In this document: piece by piece, positions 16,077-24,889 of the stretch
Layout: each line of letters starts with the position of its first letter
How positions within the stretch are numbered: the first letter of the stretch is position 1
Assembly: GCA_036446455.1 (NCBI GenBank)
Contig: JAZFSZ010000111.1
Coordinates: 1-53,482, forward strand
Direction of reading: 5' to 3'
Length of the DNA stretch: 53,482 nt
Source: JAZFSZ01 sp036446455
GTDB taxonomy: Bacteria > Pseudomonadota > Gammaproteobacteria > Acidiferrobacterales > JAJDNE01
Translations under genes and position numbers: made by a program
The notes under the pieces: generated by a model
The model's database searches: none
Seen by the model: only the letters and a program-made list of their open reading frames with translations
What the model was told of the DNA's origin: nothing

Positions 16077-16662
16077 GAAAACCTCTTTACTCTGTTTAAT
16101 AGTTTGCACTTTAGTGCAATTCGTCGCGATTATGCCTTATTACATCGAATGCGGTTAGTCCTGTTGCTGTTCTATATTGTCCCTTCTCGCTCCGGGACGG
16201 GTTCGGCTGCACGATATCCAGGGATGTACAATCGTCGCGCCGGAGGCAGGGATGCCGAGAGCGACTCCACGGGGTGTGGAGAACCTAATCAGCAAAGGTC
16301 GGATTCAGATATGTAGGGCACGATAAGGCATGGTAACGCCCTTCGTGCGACTACTGGCAGGACGATGGTTAGGATTATATGGAGATTATGTCTGCTCCAG
16401 CACAATAAATACGAAATAAAAGACTTATAACAACAATTCCGGTAACAAGTTTTATTCTTATTGTAATACTAGCAATTGGAGATGCTAAAGCATATATCGC
16501 AATACTATATTGACGGTTACATGGATAAAGTGATAAAAAATAGGCTCAGGTCTTGTGTTTTTCCTTTATGTTAAATGCAATGATATATCTGATGGGCAAA
16601 AGACAAGACATGACCCTTCTTCTATGTGTGACCCTTCTCATGTGATATGAAACTTTTTGGCA
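16077..16662. other. Long non-coding stretch between proS and a DUF1877-like remnant
   Basis: No convincing gene is visible in these 586 bases. The proS promoter must lie in the left part, since proS reads leftwards from 16076. The left third (about 16150-16370) is GC-rich with only short open frames. The right third (about 16420-16610) is clearly AT-rich, unlike the neighbouring coding DNA. It ends in a short direct repeat (16611-16644). I found no tRNA-like fold, transposase fragment or terminal inverted repeats. Confidence 0.6.
16611..16644. repeat. Short tandem direct repeat TGACCCTTCT
   Basis: TGACCCTTCT occurs at 16611-16620 and again at 16629-16638. Each copy is followed by a related ATGTG-containing segment (TCTATGTG and CATGTG), giving two imperfect units of 18 and 16 bases. 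It sits just before a degraded gene and could be a scar or a regulatory repeat; its function is unknown. Confidence 0.6.
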
Positions 16663-16869
16663 ATGAAAGAAAACAAAGCTAGAGATCTAATGAGTAATCC
16701 TGAATCAATTTCTGATTTCCTCTATTCGGAAGAGTCTCCTGCCGATGAAAGTGAAGATTTTCCAGATAAAAGCTGGCATGGCATCCAATGCATACTTACA
16801 GATGATGTTTGGGAAGGTTCTCTGGGACGGCAGTGGGCCAGAGTCATTTACCGTGCTCCGGTAGCTTAA
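16663..16869 (+). pseudogene. Remnant of a DUF1877 (YfbM-like) gene
   Basis: The open frame from ATG 16663 gives about 68 residues. NPESISDFLYSEE followed by DKSWHGIQCILTDDVWEG resembles the N-terminal half of DUF1877 proteins (typically about 150-170 residues, with a KAWHGIHFLLTG-like core). After WEG the frame departs from the family (SLGRQWARVIYRAPVA, then stop). In another frame the same DNA reads WDGSGPESFTVLR and then stops, closer to the expected continuation. This suggests a small insertion or frameshift at about 16815-16830 plus loss of the C-terminal half. No function is expected. It is an inference from family memory without a search. Confidence 0.55.
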
Positions 16870-16893
16870 TCGACTCTGGTCCTGAGTTTTGAT

Positions 16894-18426
16894 ATGAAAA
16901 GCCTTGGCCCGAAACAAAAACTGATTTTATACGGCCTCACTATCTTTCTGTCATCTGCATTTCTACTTGTTCTTGAAATAACGGCCGGCCGTTTACTGGC
17001 GCCCTATATTGGCGTGTCACTTTATACCTGGACGTCGATCATCGGTGTCATCCTGGCAGGATTATCCCTGGGCAACTGGATAGGTGGGCGTTGGGCAGAT
17101 GCCGGTGGTAATGAAAAAGCCGCTGGCTTTACTCTGGTGTTGGGTGCCATTTTTAGTTTTTTAATTTTGGTGATACTTCAATCGCTTGCACCAGTAATAC
17201 AAAAAAGCGAGCTTAATCTGCTCACAAGCAGTTTTGTCTACGTATTGCTCCTGTTTTTTATGCCTTCCCTGTTACTCGGTGTGATCACTCCCTTGCTGAC
17301 AACCATGGCGTTATCACTGGATAGTCGTACTGGTCATATCGTGGGCCGTATGCATGCGCTGGCAACACTGGGTAGTATCGTCGGGACCTTTGTAACCGGT
17401 TACTGGTTGGTTCAGTATGTTGGTACTAGAAATATTATAGTTGGCACTGCGGTAGCACTGCTCATATTGTCAGTTCCTTTCTTACTGGACATGCAGCGCA
17501 AGTTAGCGGTTTTTCTGTTATCCATCGGCTTTGTGTCGGGAGGAATGATCTTCCTGTCCGGTGCCAACATCAGTCCATGTGATCGCGAAAGTAACTATTA
17601 TTGCATACGCATCGTGGACAAGTCAGCTTCGGTACCATATGGCCAAGCCAGGGCAATGATTTTGGATCACTTGATGCATGGTATTAACCACAAAACCGAA
17701 GACTGGTTGTTGGTCACTTCCTACACACATCTTATGGATGAATTGATTCTGCGTCATTTTGGTCAGAAGGTTCACAATGGTTTGCGTTACTTCTTTGCTG
17801 GCGGCGGTTCCTATTCCCAACCTCGTGCAACGAGGGCACTCTATAAAGATGCACACATTACAGTGGCAGAGATTGATGCAGCGGTCACTGAAATGGCAGA
17901 ACAGCAAATGTACTACAAGCGGCGAGGGGCCATTATTAAGCACAGGGATGCGCGACTAGTATTATTCGATGCCGTGCCGGACAGTTTTGATGTGGTCGTC
18001 GGCGATGTATTCCACGATATTTCGATTCCATATCATTTGTTAACGCTGGAATATGTGCAATTGCTAAAATCCCGTTTATCCGTCAATGGGCTTTATATAC
18101 TCAATATTATTGATGCCTGGCCTGACGCACAGTTGGCAAAAAGTGTATTAAAGACACTAGGGTCGGAATTTCGACACGTGGATATCTGGGCAGACCGGAT
18201 TCCAATTGGACCAGTGCGAATGACATATGTTATTTCAGCAACTGACAAGGCAGTAATGCCCGATAAAATTAGTTCAAAGCGGGGTTTTCAGCGTACCTGG
18301 TATCGTATAACGAACCGGATTATTCCAAATGAGAAAGCATTGGCAAATGTACCTTTGTTGACAGACGATTATGTCCCGGTAGAGCGACTGATCGCGCCAT
18401 TGTTATTTTCCAAAATGGGACGTTAA
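16894..18426 (+). CDS. Membrane-fused spermidine synthase-like protein
   Basis: This 510-residue protein joins a multi-helix membrane region (about residues 10-225: seven or eight helices, including LLVLEITAGRLLAPYIGVSLYTWTSIIG, GLSLGNWIGGRWAD, LLGVITPLLT, LATLGSIVGTFVTGYWLV) to a cytosolic SAM-binding Rossmann domain (about 255-500). The Rossmann domain shows LRYFFAGGGSYSQPRA, ITVAEIDAAVTEMAE and FDVVVGDVFHDISIPYHLLT, the aminopropyltransferase layout. The family is usually called fused MFS/spermidine synthase. The polyamine product is unproven for such fusions. The usual GGG(D/E)G motif is GGGSYS here, so catalysis may differ. It stands alone between two gene remnants, with somewhat AT-rich coding DNA. 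Confidence 0.85.
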   Translation: MKSLGPKQKLILYGLTIFLSSAFLLVLEITAGRLLAPYIGVSLYTWTSIIGVILAGLSLGNWIGGRWADAGGNEKAAGFTLVLGAIFSFLILVILQSLAPVIQKSELNLLTSSFVYVLLLFFMPSLLLGVITPLLTTMALSLDSRTGHIVGRMHALATLGSIVGTFVTGYWLVQYVGTRNIIVGTAVALLILSVPFLLDMQRKLAVFLLSIGFVSGGMIFLSGANISPCDRESNYYCIRIVDKSASVPYGQARAMILDHLMHGINHKTEDWLLVTSYTHLMDELILRHFGQKVHNGLRYFFAGGGSYSQPRATRALYKDAHITVAEIDAAVTEMAEQQMYYKRRGAIIKHRDARLVLFDAVPDSFDVVVGDVFHDISIPYHLLTLEYVQLLKSRLSVNGLYILNIIDAWPDAQLAKSVLKTLGSEFRHVDIWADRIPIGPVRMTYVISATDKAVMPDKISSKRGFQRTWYRITNRIIPNEKALANVPLLTDDYVPVERLIAPLLFSKMGR

Positions 18427-18580
18427 CGAAAATCGTCATTTTATGTAGGAAAAATATTTCCTGTGAAACCAGGTAAAGAATATTAGTTATAGTTGGAAAA
18501 ATAATACGTGCCAGAGAACAATTATTTCTAATATTGGAGAAAGAACGATAAATGGTCAGCGCCCTTTGCAGGAACTCATT

Positions 18581-18928
18581 CTATTTTTCTTTTTTATAAT
18601 CCCGGCGCCAGCACTGGAAATTGGGGTAGCGTTTGTAACCGCCGCTTGATATGAAATTGAGTACATTATTTGAACGATAGAAGCAAACAACGGAATTTAC
18701 CTGGATAAATTCCATTCCTTTGTCGTCAAAAAAAACAATGGTTGGTGTATAGAGTAGTCCCAACTGTTTGGCCCATTTGTTTGCATGCTTCGCCGACCAT
18801 CGGGTGTTACCACAGACGTGTTGGACCACATTTCCAGACCCACCCCGGAGAGCTTGATTTGGATCATTGCCAGGGCTGGCTCGGGTTTTGACCCTTATTG
18901 GCACCTGGGCGCCGGGGTAGGGCACCAT
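18581..18928 (-). pseudogene. Frameshifted remnant of a SoxW-like thioredoxin-fold gene
   Basis: The minus-strand frame ends with SAKHANKWAKQLGLLYTPTIVFFDDKGMEFIQV and YISSGGY-like residues (FISSGGYKRYPNFQ). This is the C-terminal half of an exported SoxW-like thioredoxin-fold protein, including the TPT cis-proline. Upstream of about 18795 the family-like sequence continues in a different frame (LEMWSNTSVVTPDGRRS), so one frameshift separates two recognisable pieces. That frame meets a stop at about 18890, and no CxxC active site is visible. I call it a decayed gene. A complete relative with CPWC exists at 10812-11357. Confidence 0.6.
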
Positions 18929-19060
18929 AAAGAATTGACTATTAGAGGGGAACTGCCCACATGAAAAAAGGAAATTATTTTAAATACAGCAGCTTATCTC
19001 CATTTTTGTGACTCCATAGGCGGCACTCCTGTTAGTGCAAATGGATGGCCGGAATCTTGC

Positions 19061-21109
19061 ATGGAATTTAGGTTAATTCGGGAGAATGGGGTCCGCGCTG
19101 GGCCTGAAATCGAAGCAATAACGCAACCAGGCCAGGTAATTAATGTGATCCAGCATCGAACCAAAATTGCGAAGTCATTCCTTACTTGCAGCCTGTATTC
19201 GCCCTCTATAGTGTTCGCCAGCCCCACTGCCGATAGCGGTATATCCCTTTTCGTCTACATTCTCTCCGTCGGTCTGTTTGCGTTGGCGGCCTATGTCTAC
19301 CGACTGATTTCTCACCTTAGGAGATCACGTCTGGATATTGGCCGCTTGAACAATGAATGGCGACGCAAGCTTGCTTCGTTGCAGGACCCTGCGGGGGATG
19401 CGGCGCGTGAATTATTCAATGTGCGTGAACGTACCCAGATCATCCTGGAGTGCAGTGGCGATGCGGTGGTCATCACCGACGCTCAGGGCAATGTGGAGGA
19501 AATAAATTCCTTTGCGGCGCGTATGCTTGACGCATCAATTGCCGAGGGTGAGTTGCGCCCCAGCCATGAAGTCTTGAGGCTACTGAATCAAAGCACACGT
19601 GATCCCATTGACGATCCCGTTGCCAGGGCATTGGCCGGTAAATTCAACGTGATTCAGGAGGAACACCGATTACTGATTAGCACGGATGGCAACGAGTACA
19701 CTGTTAATCTACTGGCGGTTCCTGTGCTTGATAGTGACGGGACCCCTACGGGTTGTATTGTAACTTTGCACGATGTTACCGAGATGTTTGGTATGGCCCG
19801 AAGGTTATCTCACCAGGCAACTCACGATCCATTGACCGGCCTGGTGAATCGCCATGAATTCGAAATACGCCTGCAACAGGCAATTGAAAGCGCCAGTATC
19901 GATCGAACACAACACGCCCTTCTTTACATGGATATCGATCGGTTCAAGGTTGCCAACGAGACCTGTGGATATCGAGGCGGGGATGAGCTGTTAAGGCAGG
20001 TCGTATCCCGCCTGAAACAGGTGGTGCGCCACGGAGATACCCTGGCCCGTCTGGGTGGCGATGAATTCGGGTTGCTGTTAAATGCCTGCCCGGTGCAGAA
20101 GGCACAACAAATTGCCGAGACCATACGTGAATCGATCAAGAAAGATCGCTTTCACTGGGACGCCAATCAATTTGATCTCGGCATCACAATCGGTCTCATG
20201 CCGGTGGTGGCCAAGAGTGGTTCCCGCGCCGATTTACTCAGTGCGGCCGAAGCAGCTTGTTCGGTTGCCAAGGACGCCGGGCGCAATCGTGTGCAATTGT
20301 ACGAAGCTCACGACATCGCCATGGCGCGACATCGTGGTGATATGCAGTGGGTACATCGTATAACCGAGGCACTGGACGAGAATCGCTTTGTGCTTTACTG
20401 CCAGGAAATTCTATCACTCAACCCATCCAATAACGACACGCGCTATGAAATTCTGCTGCGCCTGCGAGACAAGAAGGGCAATATTATCTTGCCAAACGAG
20501 TTTATTCCCGCCGCCGAGCGCTATCAGTTGATGCCGGCGATCGATCGCTGGGTGATCGACCATATTCTGACAGATTTCCATGTACTGCAGGGGCAAGACG
20601 GGGCCATGGCCTTTTGTGCAATAAACCTGTCCGGACAGTCTTTGTGTGATGAGGGTTTTCTGGATTACGTTGTGCAGCGCATCAGAAACAGTGAAATACC
20701 CCCTCCCAACATCTGTTTCGAAATTACCGAAACCGCTGTTATTGCCAATCTCAATATTGCCATCCATTTTATCGCTGTGTTGCGCGACATGGGCGTTCGT
20801 TTCGCGCTGGATGATTTCGGCAGCGGCCTCAGTTCGTTTGCCTACCTCAAAAACCTGTCAGTCGATTACCTGAAGATTGACGGCGCTTTTGTGCGCGATA
20901 TGACCCATGATAAAATCGACTACGCCATCGTGTCATCGATTAATCAGATCGGTCAGCTCATGGGGATTCAGACTATTGCCGAGTTCGTGGAAAATGATGC
21001 CATTCTCGAAAAGCTGCAGGAAATGAATGTGGATTATGCCCAGGGTTACGGCATCGGGCGGCCACGACCAATAAACAAAGAGGCAGAAGCGTACCAGGAA
21101 ACCGGTTAG
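19061..21109 (+). CDS. Membrane-anchored PAS-GGDEF-EAL cyclic-di-GMP protein
   Basis: The protein is up to 682 residues: a transmembrane helix (about 62-80, LFVYILSVGLFALAAYVYRL), a short coil, a PAS domain (about 120-245, ILECSGDAVVITDAQGNVEEIN), a GGDEF domain (about 255-415) and an EAL domain (about 430-675). The GGDEF domain has an intact RLGGDEF and an upstream RxxD inhibitory site (RHGDTLARLGGDEF). The EAL domain reads YEILLRLRD (EIL at the EAL position), NLSGQSL, EITET, DDFGSG and YLKIDG, which suggests it is also competent. So it could both make and degrade c-di-GMP. The start is uncertain; GTG 19211 would give a more ordinary N terminus just before the helix. No obvious ribosome site is seen. 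Confidence 0.93.
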   Translation: MEFRLIRENGVRAGPEIEAITQPGQVINVIQHRTKIAKSFLTCSLYSPSIVFASPTADSGISLFVYILSVGLFALAAYVYRLISHLRRSRLDIGRLNNEWRRKLASLQDPAGDAARELFNVRERTQIILECSGDAVVITDAQGNVEEINSFAARMLDASIAEGELRPSHEVLRLLNQSTRDPIDDPVARALAGKFNVIQEEHRLLISTDGNEYTVNLLAVPVLDSDGTPTGCIVTLHDVTEMFGMARRLSHQATHDPLTGLVNRHEFEIRLQQAIESASIDRTQHALLYMDIDRFKVANETCGYRGGDELLRQVVSRLKQVVRHGDTLARLGGDEFGLLLNACPVQKAQQIAETIRESIKKDRFHWDANQFDLGITIGLMPVVAKSGSRADLLSAAEAACSVAKDAGRNRVQLYEAHDIAMARHRGDMQWVHRITEALDENRFVLYCQEILSLNPSNNDTRYEILLRLRDKKGNIILPNEFIPAAERYQLMPAIDRWVIDHILTDFHVLQGQDGAMAFCAINLSGQSLCDEGFLDYVVQRIRNSEIPPPNICFEITETAVIANLNIAIHFIAVLRDMGVRFALDDFGSGLSSFAYLKNLSVDYLKIDGAFVRDMTHDKIDYAIVSSINQIGQLMGIQTIAEFVENDAILEKLQEMNVDYAQGYGIGRPRPINKEAEAYQETG

Positions 21110-21232
21110 CCAGAACTGCTCAGTCTGTTCCTGGTGCGAATCACTCTATTCTTCCCCTAAGCGGTTGACTCGTGGGACGATTTACCTCCTAATGCGCTCC
21201 TTGTTTTCAACCAGTCTCCCGAAACCAGGGCT

Positions 21233-22321
21233 ATGAGTTACCAGACCGACGATCTGCGTATACGCGAAATTACCGAGGTAGTGTCACCGGAACAGGTGCA
21301 TGACAAAATCCCGGTGAGCAAAAACGCACGCCGCACGATCTTTGAAACCCGACAAGTCATCCACCGGATTTTGCATGGACAGGATGATCGCCTGCTGGTT
21401 GTGGTCGGGCCCTGTTCTATTCACGATCCTGAAGCGGCCACTGAATATGCGACGCGTCTGAAGATGCTGCGGGACGAGCTCTCCAGCGATTTGCTTATCG
21501 TCATGCGCGTCTATTTTGAGAAACCGCGTACGACAGTAGGGTGGAAGGGACTGATCAACGACCCCGATCTGGACGACAGTTGCCATATAAATAAAGGATT
21601 ACATCTGGCTCGGCAGTTACTCGCCGATATCAATGATTTGGGTGTGCCCGCCGGAACGGAGTTTCTGGATCTAGTGACGCCGCAATATGTTGCAGATCTG
21701 GTGAGTTGGGGCGCCATCGGGGCTCGCACGACGGAAAGCCAGGTGCATCGCGAACTGGCGTCCGGACTATCGTGTCCGGTGGGGTTCAAAAATGGTACGG
21801 ACGGGACTTTGCGCATCGCCATCGACGCAATCCGCGCGGCCAGTGTACCGCACCGGTTTCTATCGCTTAACAAAAACGGCCATTCGGCTATTTTTTCTAC
21901 CGATGGCAACGAAGACTGCCACATTATTCTGCGTGGCGGGAAGAAACCCAACTACGATTCAGAAAGTGTCACATGTGCAATCGAAGAGGAGAAGCGTGGC
22001 GGCATTACACCGCGCTTGATGATTGATTGCAGTCATGCCAACAGCGAGAAAGATTACAAGCGTCAGATTATTGTGGGGCAGACGGTGGCCGCGCAAATTG
22101 CCGAGGGCAATACGGCGATCATCGGTACCATGATCGAATCCCACCTGCAGGCAGGTTACCAGAATGTGGTGAAAGGTAAGTCGTTGGAATACGGTAAAAG
22201 TATTACCGATGCCTGTATCAGCTGGGAACAGAGTCAACCCTTGTTGCGAGATCTGGCGAAAGCCGTACAGCAGCGCCGCGAGACTGCAGTAACAACTCAC
22301 GGTATTGAGACCACTACCTGA
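21233..22321 (+). CDS. aroG: 3-deoxy-7-phosphoheptulonate (DAHP) synthase, type I
   Basis: The enzyme condenses phosphoenolpyruvate and erythrose-4-phosphate, the first shikimate pathway step. The 362-residue sequence follows E. coli AroF/G/H closely: MSYQTDDLRIREI, VVGPCSIHDPEAA, the MRVYFEKPRTTVGWKGLI substrate motif, GARTTESQVHRELASGLSCPVGFKNGTDG, a metal-site DCSHANS and the EYGKSITDACI end. It has the N-terminal extension used for aromatic amino acid feedback. Which amino acid inhibits it cannot be read with confidence, so the symbol marks the family rather than the isozyme. It ends next to a convergent gene, and a weak promoter-like TTGACT/CCTAAT pair lies at 21165-21193. Confidence 0.93.
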   Translation: MSYQTDDLRIREITEVVSPEQVHDKIPVSKNARRTIFETRQVIHRILHGQDDRLLVVVGPCSIHDPEAATEYATRLKMLRDELSSDLLIVMRVYFEKPRTTVGWKGLINDPDLDDSCHINKGLHLARQLLADINDLGVPAGTEFLDLVTPQYVADLVSWGAIGARTTESQVHRELASGLSCPVGFKNGTDGTLRIAIDAIRAASVPHRFLSLNKNGHSAIFSTDGNEDCHIILRGGKKPNYDSESVTCAIEEEKRGGITPRLMIDCSHANSEKDYKRQIIVGQTVAAQIAEGNTAIIGTMIESHLQAGYQNVVKGKSLEYGKSITDACISWEQSQPLLRDLAKAVQQRRETAVTTHGIETTT

Positions 22322-23293
22322 TTAATCTTTGCGGAACAGCATTTCCAGTTTGAAGTAAATTGACGGTGTATAAGCGAAGTTGTTGGCCTCGCTATAGAGT
22401 GCCTGCGGTATAATTTCAAGGAATATCCACTTGTGCTGTAACCGCCTGCGATAGCGAAGGTTAAAGCTAAAGTCTGTCGCGTGTAACGTGGCATAGTTGC
22501 CACGGACAATATACTGGTATTGCATTGCCTGCGCGCTATCCAATCGCTGAATAAAAGAGGCGTCGAATGACCAGTCGGACACCTCAGGTGCTTTTCGGAT
22601 ACTCAGGCTCAGGCGATTTCGGAACAGCAGTTTTCCAGTCAGCAGATGCTCAAGATCTGCTTGTGTGACAGCATGGGCACGTCCAGACTGATATAATGTT
22701 AATGTCTCCGCTGCCTGAAAACGCCAGCTGTTCAATTTAAAGTTACGGCGCAATCGGCCTCGCGTGAATACATCTATTGGAGCCCCGAACTGAATTCCGG
22801 CATCGGCATGGGCATACCACTTTTCACTGTGTTTGATGATATATCGCAGACCACCTGAATAGGTAGGATCGGTGATCGCACTTACCGGATCTGCACTGAA
22901 AAGACCTTGTTCCAGATCCTCATTGGCATCGCTCTCTATAACGATATTGAATCTGCTCTCCGTTCGAGGCAGGGCGATTCTTACCTGGACTGCAGAACTG
23001 AATTCAGTAGAAGCCTTTTCCTGCACCCGTGCCTGCAAGTTGATTTTTACCCAGCTACCAATGGTGTCTTCATATTCACGGTTGTCGCCAAAAAAGGCGT
23101 CTAATTTCCTGGTCAGGTAGTTCAGTGAGTATGTAACAGATAACCGGGTACGCTCCAGCGGGTCAGGTTCAGATTTGTTTTCGTCTTGTGCCAGTACGGC
23201 ATTCAAATCAAGACAAATTATTAGCATAGCAAGGAGATGGACTCTACGCGAGACCCTGGTATTTTCACTCACTGGTTTGCCATTAATGCGCAT
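22322..23293 (-). CDS. Exported, probable outer-membrane beta-barrel protein of unknown function
   Basis: From ATG 23293 the product is about 323 residues. It has a signal peptide (VHLLAMLIICLDLNAVLAQ) and a body rich in alternating polar/aromatic strands (for example WVKINLQARVQEK, GGLRYIIKHSEKWYAHADAGIQFG, FNLRYRRRLQHKWIFLEIIPQALY), typical of barrel proteins. A repeated pattern of Arg, Tyr and Trp at strand edges is visible. The last residues (KLEMLFRKD) lack the terminal Phe of classic porins. No family was recognised. The frame is open to 23377, but the start at 23293 places the signal peptide near the N terminus. It is convergent with aroG with no gap. Confidence 0.6.
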   Translation of the reverse strand: MRINGKPVSENTRVSRRVHLLAMLIICLDLNAVLAQDENKSEPDPLERTRLSVTYSLNYLTRKLDAFFGDNREYEDTIGSWVKINLQARVQEKASTEFSSAVQVRIALPRTESRFNIVIESDANEDLEQGLFSADPVSAITDPTYSGGLRYIIKHSEKWYAHADAGIQFGAPIDVFTRGRLRRNFKLNSWRFQAAETLTLYQSGRAHAVTQADLEHLLTGKLLFRNRLSLSIRKAPEVSDWSFDASFIQRLDSAQAMQYQYIVRGNYATLHATDFSFNLRYRRRLQHKWIFLEIIPQALYSEANNFAYTPSIYFKLEMLFRKD

Positions 23294-23566
23294 GCAGATT
23301 GCATCTCTGTCAGTGAACTTCCAGCAGGAAAGGCAGCAAATAATCCTGTAAAGGATTTTCGCCGATGCGACTACCATGAGATTTGCATATCACGATTGCA
23401 TAATGTAACAGCTGCCATTCGCGTGCAATTCGTATACACACTCAAGTCTGGTTTTTGTGTCGCGCTGACAGCAGGTAGCGTTAGCAGGCTGGTGGCGAAA
23501 ATCAACGACACATGACCAGAAGTTGCTGCTGCAATTATTCTGGACTGATTCCTTCACCCGGCCTGT

Positions 23567-24202
23567 TCAATAGAGTATCATTTTTTGTGCGGCCAGAAAG
23601 ATCATTAGTAAAGCAACCGCTTGCACAACATGATAGATGGCGTTGTGATTGAAATACCGTGGATGCAATTTTATCTTCGAACGCTGAATAATCGCGGCTG
23701 CGAGTGTCAGTATCGTGCCAGCCAGTCCGTATAGCATTTCCTGTTTGCCTGAAATGGAATAAGAAATTACAAATGCTGCGAGCATAAAAAAAACGGCGGG
23801 AAGGTAAAATATCACGGCCCAGGAAAAAGGCGGGACGCGTATTAACAGCAATAACGCGTATACCAGGAACGCGCCAATGGCCGCTGCAGTTATGACTCCA
23901 CTGACTTCCGTACCGAACAACAGCTGGGCACCAATAGCCCATATTGCGATAGTGCTGGCACCGATAGTGAGCAGTGATCCACGCCAGAAAAAGCTGCCCG
24001 CACCCAGGTGTCGGTCAGGATAGTGTCCATGCACCAGAGCGCCAAAAAACGATGCCATGCTATTGCAGGCAAAAAGGAACACAAAGGCAGTCTGGTACGG
24101 CAGGCCCCAACGACCCGTCGTGGTCAGAATGGCGACGAAAACCGCACATTCAATCGCCAGTGCGAAATCAGTCAAGGTGACGTCAGGCTCGAGCAGTTTC
24201 AC
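23567..24202 (-). CDS. Multi-pass membrane protein of unknown function
   Basis: The 211-residue protein has about six or seven hydrophobic helices (ECAVFVAILTTT, TAFVFLFACNSMASFFGALVHG, TIGASTIAIWAIGAQLLFG, AAIGAFLVYALLLLI, VIFYLPAVFFMLAAFVISY, LYGLAGTILTLAAAIIQ, AIYHVVQAVALLMIFLAA). His residues sit in loops and at helix ends (HGHYPDRHLG, FNHNAIYHVVQ), a pattern I associate with an uncharacterised membrane family (perhaps DUF6962), unverified. It starts at ATG 24202 with no strong ribosome site noted and shares its strand with the downstream barrel protein, 273 bases away. It diverges from the DUF523 gene. Confidence 0.65.
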   Translation of the reverse strand: MKLLEPDVTLTDFALAIECAVFVAILTTTGRWGLPYQTAFVFLFACNSMASFFGALVHGHYPDRHLGAGSFFWRGSLLTIGASTIAIWAIGAQLLFGTEVSGVITAAAIGAFLVYALLLLIRVPPFSWAVIFYLPAVFFMLAAFVISYSISGKQEMLYGLAGTILTLAAAIIQRSKIKLHPRYFNHNAIYHVVQAVALLMIFLAAQKMILY

Positions 24203-24322
24203 TTTTTACCTACCTTTATGCCACGCTACCGTGCAGTTACCAGGCTTGCAAGTCCCGATTATCGACGTCGGTGGTGATTGCCTCCATACTATAAGCGGCA
24301 CAAAGGAAAATGGTGGAGTCAT

Positions 24323-24889
24323 TTGAAATCAGAGGCTACATCGTCGCTAAAGATACCTGTCGCCATCAGTGCTTGTTTGTTAGGCGAGCCGGTTCGTTAT
24401 GATGGCGGTGACAAATTCAACCCGCAGCTTATCGCCAGGCTGAGGCAACACTTTGTACTGGTGGCGATTTGCCCGGAAGTAGCAATCGGAATGGGTGTGC
24501 CGCGCCCCCCGATTCAACTGGTTCAGGACGCTGCCGGAGTCCGAGCTTGCGGCGTGCAAAATCCTTCACACGACATTACGGATTTACTGGCAAACTACGG
24601 TCATGATGTCGCTATTACGCAACCTGAGCTCGGTGGATACGTGCTTAAAGCACGATCACCAAGTTGTGGACTGGGGTCGACACCTTTATTTGATATCAAT
24701 GGCCATCTAATTGGAAAAACGAATGGAGTTTACACGGGTGCAATTTTAGTTGCGCTGAAAACACTGCCCATGGCTGACGAAGAGCAGCTTCGTGTGGACG
24801 CCAGTTTCCAAGAATTTGTGAAAAACGTTACTGACTATTATGTACGGCGAAGGGGAAACAGACTACGAGGGAGGAATAGTGAGAATTAA
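24323..24889 (+). CDS. DUF523 family protein
   Basis: The 188-residue protein matches DUF523 in order: KIPVAISACLLGEPVRYDGG with a conserved Cys (about residues 10-29), LVAICPEVAIGMGVPRPPI with a second Cys, and the central VLKARSPSCGLGS with a third Cys. The conserved cysteines suggest a metal or Fe-S site; one relation is to thiouracil-handling enzymes, but no activity is assigned here. The TTG at 24323 is preferred since GGTGGAG lies just upstream; the open frame continues 45 bases further back. Its last 11 bases overlap the next gene. Confidence 0.85.
   Translation: MKSEATSSLKIPVAISACLLGEPVRYDGGDKFNPQLIARLRQHFVLVAICPEVAIGMGVPRPPIQLVQDAAGVRACGVQNPSHDITDLLANYGHDVAITQPELGGYVLKARSPSCGLGSTPLFDINGHLIGKTNGVYTGAILVALKTLPMADEEQLRVDASFQEFVKNVTDYYVRRRGNRLRGRNSEN

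Noticed and set aside
16150..16320. Possible tRNA or phage attachment site downstream of the proS start region
   Set aside because: GGTTCGGCTG is present, but no cloverleaf, anticodon stem or CCA-type end could be drawn.
18994..19227. 77-codon minus-strand frame before the GGDEF-EAL gene
   Set aside because: No family resemblance, and it overlaps the beginning of the GGDEF-EAL frame.
21165..21193. Promoter TTGACT-N17-CCTAAT before aroG
   Set aside because: Spacing is good but the -10 matches consensus at only half its positions, so I do not list it as a feature.
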